A stretch of DNA of 64,000 nt from Methanosphaerula palustris E1-9c. GTDB taxonomy: Archaea; Halobacteriota; Methanomicrobia; Methanomicrobiales; Methanospirillaceae. The notes beneath the pieces were generated by a model that saw only the letters and a list, made by a program, of their open reading frames with translations, was not told the origin of the DNA and did not search any database. Location: contig NC_011832.1 of NCBI RefSeq assembly GCF_000021965.1, forward strand, positions 1,674,001 to 1,738,000, read 5' to 3'. Numbering within the stretch: the first letter of the stretch is position 1; every line of letters begins with the position of its first letter. Below, piece after piece: positions 8,966 through 18,516 of this stretch. The translations under genes were made by a program, and so were the position numbers.

Positions 8966-9768
8966 TCGGATTGCTGAACGATCACCTCCCTGACCTGAAC
9001 CTCATCACCTGGTATGCAGAGAGTAACCACTCATTCCTCTCCCGGGTGAGTCCCTGGACCAAAGGGATCACTCTGGTACTGCTGGTGCTCTTCATTACGG
9101 TGAACCGGTCTCCCCTGCTGCTGGCCGGAGTCTATGCTGCGATCCTGATCCTCTACAAAACAGCCGGATTTTCATTAAAGCAACTCTTCAAATGGTATCT
9201 GCTCCCAGTCGTCTTCGTTATCTCGATATTCGGGATTATGATGTGGAGTGAGCCGGGGCCGATCCTTCTATCTATTCCCCTCGGTCTGATGACATTGACG
9301 CTGAGTGTAAACGGTCTCCTTCTGCTGATCACCTTAACGCTTAAGACGCTGATCATGGTCACCTACTCATTGCTCTTCCTGATGACGACGCGCTATCTCC
9401 ACCTGACGACGATGGTCGACAGGGTCTTTCCAAACCCGCTCAATCAGATCTTCCTGATGTCGTACCGGTTCATCTTTCTTATGCTCTCCCTTGTGGAAGC
9501 ACTCCTCAAATCGGTAAAATCGCGTGGTGGTGGTCTGATCCAGAGTGCACGACAACAGGGAACGATATTTGCCGAGGTCTTCGGACTGGTCTTCATCCGC
9601 TCGTTCGACAAGGCAGAACGGGTTACCGGAGCCATGCAGGCACGGGGATACTCGGGACAGTACAGGGCACTGACACCAGTCCCTTCCATCCGGGTACCGG
9701 AATGGATCTTCCTTATCTGTGCCGGCATCGCGGTGTTGTATGTGATACTGACCGGGAAGATCTGGTGA
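8962..9768 (+). CDS. cbiQ: energy-coupling-factor transporter T component, CbiQ-like
   Basis: The 268-aa membrane protein has about six helices and the conserved cytoplasmic coupling region seen as SRGGGL near residue 190 and AMQARGYSG near residue 230; the latter A-R-G motif contacts the ATPases in ECF transporters. The start is GTG, overlapping the stop of the DtxR-like gene. A CbiM-like substrate-binding subunit and a CbiN-like protein follow, so the system should import Ni2+ or Co2+. No CbiO-type ATPase is encoded in the cluster, so an ATPase must come from elsewhere. Confidence 0.88.
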   Translation: MIGLLNDHLPDLNLITWYAESNHSFLSRVSPWTKGITLVLLVLFITVNRSPLLLAGVYAAILILYKTAGFSLKQLFKWYLLPVVFVISIFGIMMWSEPGPILLSIPLGLMTLTLSVNGLLLLITLTLKTLIMVTYSLLFLMTTRYLHLTTMVDRVFPNPLNQIFLMSYRFIFLMLSLVEALLKSVKSRGGGLIQSARQQGTIFAEVFGLVFIRSFDKAERVTGAMQARGYSGQYRALTPVPSIRVPEWIFLICAGIAVLYVILTGKIW

Positions 9769-9894
9769 AGAATCCAACCTTTCTTTGGAAGTAAATTTTT
9801 ACCACACCCCAAAATTTTAGCAATGTTTTTCTGTTACCACAAAGAATGCTGATCACCAGAGAGGAGAACTTCGTCTGGTATCAGTTGATCAGTT

Positions 9895-10542
9895 ATGGCG
9901 CATATACATCTTCCAGATGGATCGTTCACCCTTCTTTGGGTAGTAGTATGGTGGGTTGTGACCGGGGTGTTGATCGCAGGGTCACTGTACCTGTTGCGGA
10001 GGAAGGGACCGCTTGATAGCAGAAAGATCACCATCGCCGCCTTCTGTACAGCAGCCTGTTTTGCAGTCTTTCAGGTGAGTATCCCGCTCTTCGGTGGAGT
10101 CCATATCAATCTGACCTCCCTGATCGGGATTCTCACCGGTCCCCTGATCGGGAGTCTGATCGTCTTCATCGTCAATATCCTCTCCGCCGGTATCGGGCAT
10201 GGCGGATGGGGAATGGTCGGAGCCAACACCTTCGTCAATATCATCGAGGTTGTTACGGCCTACGCGGTGTACCGCGGAACCGGGCGGTTCCTCACCGGAA
10301 CCTTCTCCCGTGCCGGCATCGCAACCCTCATCGCCCTCGTTTTTGGCAGTGTGGGAATGATCGGGGTTATTCTGATCTCCGGTGTGCAGGGGACGGAACA
10401 GACGATGAGTCAGACACTGTACGGACTCTCTCTTCTGACGGTGGTGAACCTCGGGGTTGCAGTCATCGAAGCCTTCGTCACCGGATATATCGTGACCTAT
10501 ATCAAGAGGGTGAGACCGGCGATGATGCCAGAGGAGAACTGA
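9895..10542 (+). CDS. cbiM: CbiM/NikM-type substrate-binding membrane protein
   Basis: The N-terminus MAHIHLPDG places His at positions 3 and 5, the known metal ligands of CbiM/NikM that bind Co2+ or Ni2+ with the N-terminal amine. A family-typical HGGWGMVGAN segment lies near residue 102, and about six helices follow. The start is fixed by this motif although no strong ribosome site is near; GGAG lies about 33 bases upstream. It is separated from cbiQ by 126 bases holding a directly repeated ATCAGTT half-site, and abuts the CbiN-like gene. Ni versus Co is not decidable from sequence. Confidence 0.88.
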   Translation: MAHIHLPDGSFTLLWVVVWWVVTGVLIAGSLYLLRRKGPLDSRKITIAAFCTAACFAVFQVSIPLFGGVHINLTSLIGILTGPLIGSLIVFIVNILSAGIGHGGWGMVGANTFVNIIEVVTAYAVYRGTGRFLTGTFSRAGIATLIALVFGSVGMIGVILISGVQGTEQTMSQTLYGLSLLTVVNLGVAVIEAFVTGYIVTYIKRVRPAMMPEEN

Positions 10543-10821
10543 ATGGTCGACAGAACTGATAAGAAGGGACTGCTGGTGATGGGAGGTCTTGTCGTACTGA
10601 TCCTCATCGGAGCGCTCCTCGCTTTTCATATCACCGGCCCCATGGGGATTGAGGACCGGTTCACCAGTGCGGTCGGTCTGCAGCAGCACGATGAAGGGGG
10701 GGAAGACGGGGATGGAGGGTTCTTCGGTTTCAGTCTGGAAGGGAATACCCTCGCCTATCTGACGATCCTCGCCCTGTTGATCATCGTCTGTATCCTCGCC
10801 CTCAGAAGAACCGGAATGTAG
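10543..10821 (+). CDS. CbiN/PDGLE-like small transporter subunit
   Basis: The 92-residue protein has two membrane helices (about 9-29 and 70-87) joined by an acidic, glycine-rich loop containing EGGEDGDGG. This is the layout of CbiN or PDGLE/NikN accessory subunits that pair with CbiM/NikM. It starts directly after the cbiM stop codon, which supports the assignment. Which of the two sub-types it is cannot be settled here. Confidence 0.72.
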   Translation: MVDRTDKKGLLVMGGLVVLILIGALLAFHITGPMGIEDRFTSAVGLQQHDEGGEDGDGGFFGFSLEGNTLAYLTILALLIIVCILALRRTGM

Positions 10822-10888
10822 ATCATCTCAAAGATCATTTTTTGTGGGAGGGCTGAAGCACGAAGGAGACTTTCCCCCAGACTCGAAT

Positions 10889-13510
10889 TCAATCCGTTTC
10901 GATGAATCGGAAGGATCCCTTCGGCACCGTGATCAGGAATCGAGCCCCCACCCCAGGGGTGCCGGCCTCACGGATCGTGATCCCAGTGATCGCCAGGATC
11001 TCACGTACCAGGAAAAGGCCGAGTCCGGTATTCTTTCCAACACCTCGTTCAAAGATCCGCTCCTTCTCCCTGACAGGAACCCCGACCCCGTCGTCCTCCC
11101 ATGAGAGGACCAGATTCTCTCTCTGTCGGCCAGCAGAGAACCGGATCTCAGTCACCCGCTCTCCATGCCGCATGGCATTGTCGAGCAGGTTGAAGAAGAC
11201 CTTCGCCATCAATTGATCGGCGAACACCTCGATTCCTTCCACCGATGTGGTGAATCGGATGTTTTCAGGTAGATCCTGAGTGGGAAGGAGGTCGACGAGA
11301 GGGTGCCAGTGAGGCGGATGGTATCCCAGATCCCGGTAGACCCGGGTGAATTCGATCTGGTTCTTTATTGCCCCAGTGGCTCCATTCAACTTGGTGAGGA
11401 TCGTCGACGTCCCCTCTGGACGGACCTCCTCGTCGAGGAGGTCGAGATACGCCTGGATCACCATGATCTGGTTGAGGATATCATGGCGGGTCACGCTCGT
11501 CATCAGGTTCAACTGCCGGTTCGCCTGCCGCAGTGCCTGCTCAACCTGCATCCGTTCAGACCGATTGATGATCATGCAGTGGACCTGTTTTAAGCCCATA
11601 TTCCGGCCGTATGCAGCGGTCACCTCACAGAGAGCAAGGAACTGTGTTCCATCCCTCCTGATCAACTGGTACTCGTTCCCCCGGATCTGCCTGCGGTCGA
11701 CCAGTCTGGAGAAGAGGTTTTTAAAATGCTCGCGGCTCGACTCGACGACGAGTTCTGAGAACGGGTGACCGATCACCTCTTCACGGGTGTATCCCATCTC
11801 GTCCAGCCAGGCCTGGTTCACAGCGATCAACCGGCCTTCCGGGTTCAGCGAATGGTAGGCGACCGGAGCATGCTCAAAGAGCATCCGAAACCGCTCCTCG
11901 CTCGCCCGAAGTTCCCCTTCAAGGTTCTTGATGGCAGTGATGTCGACCAGAGAGGCGACTGCCTGCCCGGTCTGGGGGAGCACCCCGACCGTGGAGAGGA
12001 TCGAGCGTTCCCCTCCATCCTGCCGGACGAATCGAAACTCATACTGCAGGGGGTTCTGCCGGAGGGGAGCGCTGATCGCCCTGTGGTACGCCAACACCCG
12101 GGCCCGATCCCCTGGCACGACAAAGTCCGTCAGATACCGTTTTCCCTCCAGTTCATCCCGGCTGTATCCGGTTATATCCTCAAAGGTGCCGTTGACCAGG
12201 GAGATCGCAAGATCCGATCCAACCTGGACCATCGCGGTGCCGGTGTGTTCGAAGATCGTGCGGTACGCCTCTTCAGAGTTCCGCAACGCCATCTCACTCT
12301 TGGTCAGGGAATCATACTGCTGGCGGATCTCCTCTTCAGAGGCTGCAATCTCTTCATAGGCAGCCTTCAGGCTCTCCTCTCCATTCTTCTGATCGGTCAC
12401 ATCTCTGCTAACAAAGAGGACGGTCTTCTTGGAGAGCCGGGAGATGAGCGCCGTATACCAGTGCCAGGTCCCCGCGATGGTGAGGGAGTACTCCAGCGGG
12501 GTCGTCCGACCGGTGGTGAGGGTCTGCCGGATCCCCCGAAGGAATTGATCGGCAAGATTCTGCGGAAATACCTCATGAACGGTTTTACCAAGGTATGCAT
12601 CAGGGATCCGGTGTATCAGATCAGGGCTGGTCGGAGCGACCTCCTGAAACCGTCCTTCGTAGTCCAGAGTCAGGATCTGGTCGGTCATCGCTGAAAAGAG
12701 TGCACGGAGTCGACGCTCGGATCTGGCCAGCGCCTCCTCAGCCCTCTTCTGATCGGTGATGTCCCGCCCCTGGACCTGGACCCCGCTCTTGATCCCGTCA
12801 CGGATGATCGCGCTCCCCCGCATCGAGACGACCACCCAGGAACTGTCCTTCTTCATCATCCTGAGTTCAACGCCGGTCTGGGAGTGGTCAGGCATTTTTG
12901 CCACAGCCTCCTGGAACCGTTCGAAGTCCCCCGGGAAAAAGACTGAGTCCTCAGCCCGTACCCCAATCAGTTCTGCTGGGTCAAGCCCAAGGATCTTCGT
13001 TGATGATGGGGAAACATAGGTGATCCGGAGGTCGGGGTCGCAGACCAGGATCAGGTCGCTGGACCGTTCAGCCATCCCCCGAAACCGTTCTTCACTCTCC
13101 CGCAGCGAGATTTCGGCTCGTCGTCGGCGAATGGCCTGCCGGATCTGGTTGGTCAGTTCGCTGAACTGGGGGCGGGGTTCACCTCCCTTCTGCAGATAAA
13201 AGTCAGCGCCATTCTTGATCGCTTCAATCACCACATCCTCGCGTCCTCTCCCGGTAAAGAGGATGAAGGGAAGATCGCCGAAGAGTGAACGAACCTGTTT
13301 AAGAAAAGAGATTCCATCGATCTCCGGCATCTGGTAGTCTGAGACGACTGCATCGAAGGATCGGCATCGAAGTGCCTCGATACCCTCCAGAACCGAGGAA
13401 GCGGTCTGCACAACAAACTCTCCCGTGAACTCCAGAAAAATCTTTCCGAGTTCGAGAAGGGCCGGTTCGTCGTCGACATACAGCAGGGTATTTTTTCTCT
13501 GGTCTGGCAT
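10889..13510 (-). CDS. hybrid response regulator / multi-PAS histidine kinase
   Basis: The protein (about 873 aa from MPDQRKNT) starts with a receiver domain showing acidic pocket YVDDEP, phospho-acceptor region VSDYQMPEIDG and the LFTGRGRE strand. Four PAS domains follow, including SERFRGMAERSSDLI, MTDQILTLDYEG, RTIFEHTGTAMVQ and RMLFEHAPVAYHS. The phosphotransfer helix is SVTRHDILNQIMV, and the ATP-binding domain has N, G1 and G2 boxes (LLDNAMRHG, WEDDGVGVP, GLGLFLVREI). No membrane helix is present, so it is a cytoplasmic sensor. The start at 13510 is chosen at the receiver domain; the longer frame to 13564 has no support. Confidence 0.88.
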   Translation of the reverse strand: MPDQRKNTLLYVDDEPALLELGKIFLEFTGEFVVQTASSVLEGIEALRCRSFDAVVSDYQMPEIDGISFLKQVRSLFGDLPFILFTGRGREDVVIEAIKNGADFYLQKGGEPRPQFSELTNQIRQAIRRRRAEISLRESEERFRGMAERSSDLILVCDPDLRITYVSPSSTKILGLDPAELIGVRAEDSVFFPGDFERFQEAVAKMPDHSQTGVELRMMKKDSSWVVVSMRGSAIIRDGIKSGVQVQGRDITDQKRAEEALARSERRLRALFSAMTDQILTLDYEGRFQEVAPTSPDLIHRIPDAYLGKTVHEVFPQNLADQFLRGIRQTLTTGRTTPLEYSLTIAGTWHWYTALISRLSKKTVLFVSRDVTDQKNGEESLKAAYEEIAASEEEIRQQYDSLTKSEMALRNSEEAYRTIFEHTGTAMVQVGSDLAISLVNGTFEDITGYSRDELEGKRYLTDFVVPGDRARVLAYHRAISAPLRQNPLQYEFRFVRQDGGERSILSTVGVLPQTGQAVASLVDITAIKNLEGELRASEERFRMLFEHAPVAYHSLNPEGRLIAVNQAWLDEMGYTREEVIGHPFSELVVESSREHFKNLFSRLVDRRQIRGNEYQLIRRDGTQFLALCEVTAAYGRNMGLKQVHCMIINRSERMQVEQALRQANRQLNLMTSVTRHDILNQIMVIQAYLDLLDEEVRPEGTSTILTKLNGATGAIKNQIEFTRVYRDLGYHPPHWHPLVDLLPTQDLPENIRFTTSVEGIEVFADQLMAKVFFNLLDNAMRHGERVTEIRFSAGRQRENLVLSWEDDGVGVPVREKERIFERGVGKNTGLGLFLVREILAITGITIREAGTPGVGARFLITVPKGSFRFIETD

Positions 13511-13723
13511 GATGCTTTGGCCTGTTATGAGAACAGATACGCTAGAATAACAGATAAAGAGCATGTTTTACGCATCTGGTTCTGGATGCTCCTCACCAGA
13601 GAGAACCTTCCCGGTGTCCCCCTGGGAAGAGAAAGAACCAGCCGATCAGAGACCTTCCCAGAGTGAGTGATCGGAAGATCGGATCCATACGACTATCAGG
13701 TGATCAGGAGAAAGAATGCAGGT

Positions 13724-14542
13724 ATGAGCACCATTGTGATCGATGAAACGAACTGCACGCATTGCTCCACCTGTGCGACAATCTGCCCGTCAGGGATCAT
13801 CGAAGAGACCGACAGCATCCCTTCGATCCGCCCGGAGAACGAAGGATCCTGCATCGCCTGCGGACAATGCGAGGCGACCTGCCCGACCGGGGCGCTGAAG
13901 GTACAGGACCCGGACGGTCAGCCATCGGCACTGCCGGCGGGCCGGCCGGCGATGACACCCGGTGCGCTCGGCCTCTATCTGCAGAGCCGGCGATCGGTCC
14001 GCCACTTCAAACCCGAACCGGTGCCAAGAGAGACGATCGAAGCGGTGATGGAGATCGTCAGGTACGCCCCCTCGGGTGCGAACTTGCAGCCCGTCCAGTA
14101 CATCATCATCACTGACCCGGCCGAGGTGAAGCGGCTCGCCGGCGTGACGATCGAATGGATACGGGATGAGATCGCGGCAGATTCACCGCTGAGCAGGGGG
14201 CTGCCGCTCCAGCATCTGGTCGACGCCTGGGAACAGGGATCCGATCCGATCTGCAGGGGTGCTCCCCATCTGGTGATCGCCCACACCCCCGCAGGGAACT
14301 CATCGGCCCCGGTGGATGCGATCATCGGGCTGACGCACTTCGACGTGACCGCGCCGGCCTTTGGAGTCGGTGCATGCTGGGCCGGATTTCTGACGATCGG
14401 GGCCATGGCATCGGAGAAGGTGAAGCAGGCGCTCGCCATCCCGGAGGGGAGGGTGTATCAGTTCGCACTCTTCTTCGGGTACCCGAAGTTCACGTCCCAC
14501 AGCATCCCGTCCAGAAAGCCGGCCCGGATCGAGTGGCGGTGA
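13724..14542 (+). CDS. nitroreductase-family protein with two N-terminal 4Fe-4S clusters
   Basis: Residues 1-60 carry two ferredoxin motifs: C11, C14, C17, C21 in NCTHCSTCATICPSG, then CIACGQCEATCP. After a Pro/Ala linker comes an FMN nitroreductase domain beginning near SRRSVRHFKPEPV and including RYAPSGANLQPVQ. The design lets electrons pass from ferredoxin to flavin, for an unknown substrate. The start at 13724 directly precedes STIVIDETNC; the longer frame to 13667 is not needed. A remnant of a very similar C-terminus occurs at 27254-27362. Confidence 0.9.
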   Translation: MSTIVIDETNCTHCSTCATICPSGIIEETDSIPSIRPENEGSCIACGQCEATCPTGALKVQDPDGQPSALPAGRPAMTPGALGLYLQSRRSVRHFKPEPVPRETIEAVMEIVRYAPSGANLQPVQYIIITDPAEVKRLAGVTIEWIRDEIAADSPLSRGLPLQHLVDAWEQGSDPICRGAPHLVIAHTPAGNSSAPVDAIIGLTHFDVTAPAFGVGACWAGFLTIGAMASEKVKQALAIPEGRVYQFALFFGYPKFTSHSIPSRKPARIEWR

Positions 14543-14868
14543 GCGAGGGCTCATCCGCGCACCGGGTCTGAACAGAACTACCGGCGAATGTGGAACTCGC
14601 CACCATACCGATCTCTTTTTTCTTCTGCAAGGGGGACGGATCTCCCCCGGTTTTCGATTGTAGTATTCATCTAGATATTCGGTTCGTGCGAATGAGCAGA
14701 ACAGACGGCGAGGTCAATAATAAAGTGTTGATTTTTGAAATAGATAATTATAAATAATGACAGGATGAGTCCCTCCACTGTAGTGCATCGAACTGTTCGT
14801 TCACCTGTCTCCCATGACGATGTCGGATGTGTCCAGGTGTCATGCAGGGAAATTAGGGGATGTAATCA
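14543..14868. other. non-coding gap upstream of the C39 protein
   Basis: No gene is visible in this 326-base stretch. It holds the hairpin described at 14631-14648 and, near 14745-14757, an AT-rich TATA-like sequence (ATTATAAATA) that is the likely promoter for the C39-like gene about 110 bases further on, leaving a fairly long untranslated leader. Confidence 0.5.
14631..14652 (+). terminator. putative hairpin terminator after nitroreductase gene
   Basis: GGGGGA and TCCCCC form a six-base stem with a short loop, followed by GGTTTT. A T-rich tract also lies just before it. It sits about 90 bases after the nitroreductase stop. Confidence 0.4.
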
Positions 14869-17022
14869 ATGAAACTGATCAGTATGAGCATCGTGGTGGT
14901 TGCTCTGCTGCTAGCGGCGATGGTAATGGTACCGTTCGTGACTGCGGCGGCAGCGGATTCACACGCCGTCAGCGTTGAAGAGGCAAAATCTGTCGCAGAG
15001 ACAAACGTGCAGCGAATCGCTGCTTCGTCCTCGGAGTTCTCGGACTGGAAGAGTGCGGACATCCGGCAGGCGACGACATACTATGATCTGACCGGAAACC
15101 AGTCAGCGTATTCGTTTGAACTTACGGTCGGCGGCACGTATGCCGGGTACCTGATCATCTCTGCAACGCGGGAGAACTTCCCTGTCCTCGAATACTCGAG
15201 AGGAGAGACCCCTGACCGAAATGCAACGGTGAAGGCCAGGGCAGACCGGCTTGCCGCACAGGAGGCAAGCGAGAAAAAAGTCTCAATTAGTGCCGGGCGA
15301 CCGCTCTATCTCGGGGCGACGTTCTTCTACATGGACTATTCCAACGACAAAGCCGATGCGAAGAAGACCGGTGACGAAAGGATTGTGGTCGACCTCAACG
15401 AGGGGAAGATCCTGAGGCCGGAGTCTTCGAACGCGACCCTTGCACGATTCGGAACGAACGAGTTAGAGATTCAGCGATCCGAACTGTCAAAAAAAGCGCA
15501 GGCACTCGCAGCGTGGGACACGATAGAGAAGAGTACATCTAATAGCAGCGCACGGACGGCTGGTGCAAACAGTGTGGCGGTTATGACACTCGGACAGACG
15601 ACAAAGATCATTGATGATGTCCCGTTCTACTTCTGGAACGATGGCTGTTCACCCACGTCGGCAGCGATGGTCCTGGGATACTGGCGCAACCGTGGCCTGA
15701 CGCGCCTTCCAATTACGAACCAAACCAGTGGAGATCCCCTGACATCTGAGTTACGAAGGGATATGCTAACATTATATGGTGCAACAATTCCAGCAATGAT
15801 ACCAATTGGTATGAACTTGGTCACACAGAATTACAGTTATCAATATAGTGCTGATTTTCAGACAATAATCATTTCTACATGGCACGTGTTAATCAATGAA
15901 ATCGACGCTGATTCGCCTGCCGTGCTATCAATGTTGAGCGGCGGCGCTCCCTTGGAAATACCCTCACGACCATATGGGGAGCATAGTGTGGCAGCCGTGG
16001 GGTACGATTCCGACGGCACGCTTGGTAATACGTATGTAATAGTCCACGATACATGGGATCCTCTCGTCAATCGCCATATCCTGATATGCAATTGGATTGC
16101 TGCGGTAAGTAGTGCTGAACGGCCCAACTCTACCTACACCATCACCGCCAGCGCTGGAAACCATGGCAGTATCAACCCGGCCGGCTCCGTGCAGGTACCG
16201 ATCGAGACGCGGAAGACCTTCACCATCACTCCGGATGCTGGCTGCACCATCACCAGTGTCATGGTTGACGGTCAATCGGTCGGAACCGTGAGCAGTTACA
16301 CGTTCGAGGACGTGACGGCCAGTCACACGATCAGTGCGACGTTCGGGCAGAACGCGATGATATGGAACTGGTCACAGAGCGGCTGGGGCACCTGGCAGTA
16401 CCGGGCGTACACTCCATCGGGCCTTTCAACACCCTATGGGCCCGTGATGACCAGCAATTCAATCGAGGGACTCCACGGGGAATACGGCATCGATATCCAG
16501 AGTAACCCTGGCTTTGGTCAGACCTGGATTAACAGGACATTCACTGATCCCACCGGCGTGGGCTGGAATACCATCACTTTCAATGGTGTTTTGACTCCTG
16601 CAACGTACGCGGATGAGACCGGTTTCGGGATAAGAGTGAACAACGATTGTGTATTCGATGCGTGGGCCTCACAAACACCCCCAGGCAATAGCGGCCAACC
16701 GTTCTCGTTTACTGCCAATTTTGCCCAATCCCCAACGGTGGAAGTAACCATCAACTTCATATCGGACTATGCACCGATCGAACGAGACGCTCTGCATTAC
16801 GACTCGCTGTCCCTCAGCCGCCAGCCGGGGTCCCTGATGACGGCCGGGAATGCGTCGTTCACCATATCGGACAGAAACGGCACGACCCAGAGCGGACTCA
16901 TCACCACAGAAAAGTCCGGCACCATCACCATCACAGACTCGACAGGACGGACGAGGAGCGTCACGCCTTTGAATTTGAAGAACAGATCGATGACTGGTGC
17001 CGTTCACCAGAGTCATGAATGA
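14869..17022 (+). CDS. secreted C39-like (papain-fold) protein with InlB-type repeat
   Basis: The 717-aa protein has a signal peptide (about 1-27, ending VTAAAAD) and an N-terminal region resembling the propeptide of streptopain-type peptidases (SYSFELTVGGTYAGYLIIS). A C39-like peptidase domain follows with candidate catalytic C260 in WNDGCSPTSAAMVLGYW, H372 in EHSVAAVGYD and D394 in VHDTWD. Residues about 421-492 form a Bacterial_repeat/InlB-type unit (TITASAGNHGSINPAG). The rest is a beta-rich C-terminal region. It is probably exported and may cleave or bind surface proteins. Its last residues are encoded by DNA that recurs in the spacers of the downstream membrane-protein array. Confidence 0.85.
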   Translation: MKLISMSIVVVALLLAAMVMVPFVTAAAADSHAVSVEEAKSVAETNVQRIAASSSEFSDWKSADIRQATTYYDLTGNQSAYSFELTVGGTYAGYLIISATRENFPVLEYSRGETPDRNATVKARADRLAAQEASEKKVSISAGRPLYLGATFFYMDYSNDKADAKKTGDERIVVDLNEGKILRPESSNATLARFGTNELEIQRSELSKKAQALAAWDTIEKSTSNSSARTAGANSVAVMTLGQTTKIIDDVPFYFWNDGCSPTSAAMVLGYWRNRGLTRLPITNQTSGDPLTSELRRDMLTLYGATIPAMIPIGMNLVTQNYSYQYSADFQTIIISTWHVLINEIDADSPAVLSMLSGGAPLEIPSRPYGEHSVAAVGYDSDGTLGNTYVIVHDTWDPLVNRHILICNWIAAVSSAERPNSTYTITASAGNHGSINPAGSVQVPIETRKTFTITPDAGCTITSVMVDGQSVGTVSSYTFEDVTASHTISATFGQNAMIWNWSQSGWGTWQYRAYTPSGLSTPYGPVMTSNSIEGLHGEYGIDIQSNPGFGQTWINRTFTDPTGVGWNTITFNGVLTPATYADETGFGIRVNNDCVFDAWASQTPPGNSGQPFSFTANFAQSPTVEVTINFISDYAPIERDALHYDSLSLSRQPGSLMTAGNASFTISDRNGTTQSGLITTEKSGTITITDSTGRTRSVTPLNLKNRSMTGAVHQSHE

Positions 17023-17038
17023 ACAGAGGAATGGATCG

Positions 17039-18400
17039 ATGTCGTCATATCTGCCGTCTAACAGAATTCAGTGGGGGATCTGTCTCGCCGTCCTCACCCT
17101 CCTCCTCTCATCCGCACTGATCGGCTCGGTAAGCGCCACCCCGCCTCCTCCAGATTATAAGGCCTGGTGGGCCACGACAAACACCGAATACCTCAATGCA
17201 TCGGATGCCGGCCTCTTTGTCGAGACCGACGGATACATCTCCCGGCAGGGACGTGAGAAGAGACCACCATTCCTGTCGAACGTCTCGGATAATTATTATT
17301 ACACCAACTTCACCTCTCCGAAGACCGGCGAACAGTATCTCACCGCCGTCTGGTACTTCAGTGACTGGGACGGATTCATAAAAGAGAAGGACGAGCTGCA
17401 CCGATACCTTCAACAACACGGTACAGTCACTCCGGTCGCACTCAATCTCTCTCCAGAACTCGCCAGTTCCAATAGTTCTGACCTGGTGAACCTCTCCGGA
17501 TCTGAGCAATGGCAGGCGATCGATGCGACCCAGTACGAGAGTGACGAGACGTCGGGGTACCTCCTCACCTTCGTCATGGATTCGCACCCGGGGGTGAACT
17601 ACTACATCGCGTACTACGGGGTCGTGGGTCCAACTGATCTGAGAGAGGAAGCTCATCATCTCCACCTCCTTGCGATGACGAACCTTCCTGTAATGGTACT
17701 GGGTCACTTATACGTCTTCAATCTGACGACGCCGAAGACCAATTCACATGATTCGTCCAGCCACACATCCAGTCTCGCGTCCAACCCCATATTCAACCCC
17801 AAAACCTGGATCCCATTTCTCGTGGTATTCATTCCGATTCTCCTTCCGATCATCGGCTTCACCTTCATCCCGATCATCGTCCTCGCGTATATCTCCGCCA
17901 GGATATCTCTATGGATGGAGGCCCGCTTGACTCCACGGACCCGTGCCATCCTCCCACTGAGCGTCGCCGGTTGTCTGATCGGGGTGATTGCCCTCAGGTC
18001 TCTTTTCATCGAAGAGATCTCGCTTGGTTGGACCGATCTCATCGCCGCTGCAATCCTCGTCCCAATGGGGGTGCTGACCGTCAGACCATTCTTTAAAGAG
18101 CGCCTGAAGTACGTGAAGCCGAAGTCTGCCGTGTTCCTCTGCGTGGTCGGGACATTCTACACCATTATCATTGGTTCCCTGTTATACCTTCTTCTGGGTG
18201 TAAGTTTTACCTCGAACCCAGGTTCTCTCGATCAACCGCTCTCGTACATCGTGGGTCGCTCTGTCGTCCTGCGATCAGTCATCCTTTATATCATGAGCGT
18301 GGTCATCGCCATCGTTCTTTATGCAGTGATCCTGTTCTGGGACCTGATCCGGAGACGCCGACAGAGCAAGAAGCATAAAGTGGAGGATGAAGATCAGTGA
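17039..18400 (+). CDS. array membrane protein, copy 1 (type A)
   Basis: The family is not recognised. The roughly 453-aa protein has a signal peptide (GICLAVLTLLLSSALIGSVSA), an extracytoplasmic domain to about residue 230 rich in NxS/T sequons (NVSD, NFTS, NLSP, NSSD), then five or six membrane helices and a charged Arg/Lys-rich tail ending VEDEDQ. The start MSSYLP at 17039 is chosen because GAGG lies nine bases upstream. The ATGAACAG seen before the other copies is out of frame here, so the MSS start is the one conserved in all copies. Compared with copies 3 and 5 its loop after residue 240 is different (SSSHTSSLASNP). Confidence 0.78.
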   Translation: MSSYLPSNRIQWGICLAVLTLLLSSALIGSVSATPPPPDYKAWWATTNTEYLNASDAGLFVETDGYISRQGREKRPPFLSNVSDNYYYTNFTSPKTGEQYLTAVWYFSDWDGFIKEKDELHRYLQQHGTVTPVALNLSPELASSNSSDLVNLSGSEQWQAIDATQYESDETSGYLLTFVMDSHPGVNYYIAYYGVVGPTDLREEAHHLHLLAMTNLPVMVLGHLYVFNLTTPKTNSHDSSSHTSSLASNPIFNPKTWIPFLVVFIPILLPIIGFTFIPIIVLAYISARISLWMEARLTPRTRAILPLSVAGCLIGVIALRSLFIEEISLGWTDLIAAAILVPMGVLTVRPFFKERLKYVKPKSAVFLCVVGTFYTIIIGSLLYLLLGVSFTSNPGSLDQPLSYIVGRSVVLRSVILYIMSVVIAIVLYAVILFWDLIRRRRQSKKHKVEDEDQ

Positions 18401-18516
18401 CTCCATAACGAGGAGGAAGGCCGGCACCAGCCCGGAATCAACAGGAAAGACGTGAACAGATCGATGACCGGTATCATTCGGATGAGGGGAATATGAACCG
18501 AAAGAGGGAAAGGTCG
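18401..18516 (+). repeat. array spacer, first of four full spacers
   Basis: The sequence between copies holds GGAAGGCCGGCACCA, a GACTCGACAGGA-like stretch in most copies, and AACAGATCGATGACC before the next gene. The same order occurs at 16914-17005 inside the 3' end of the C39-like gene (CCGGCACCATC, GACTCGACAGGACGG, AACAGATCGATGACTGG). Related spacers lie at 19828-19943, 21288-21403, 22721-22836 and 24184-24275. The spacers therefore look like eroded copies of that gene's end. Confidence 0.65.
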
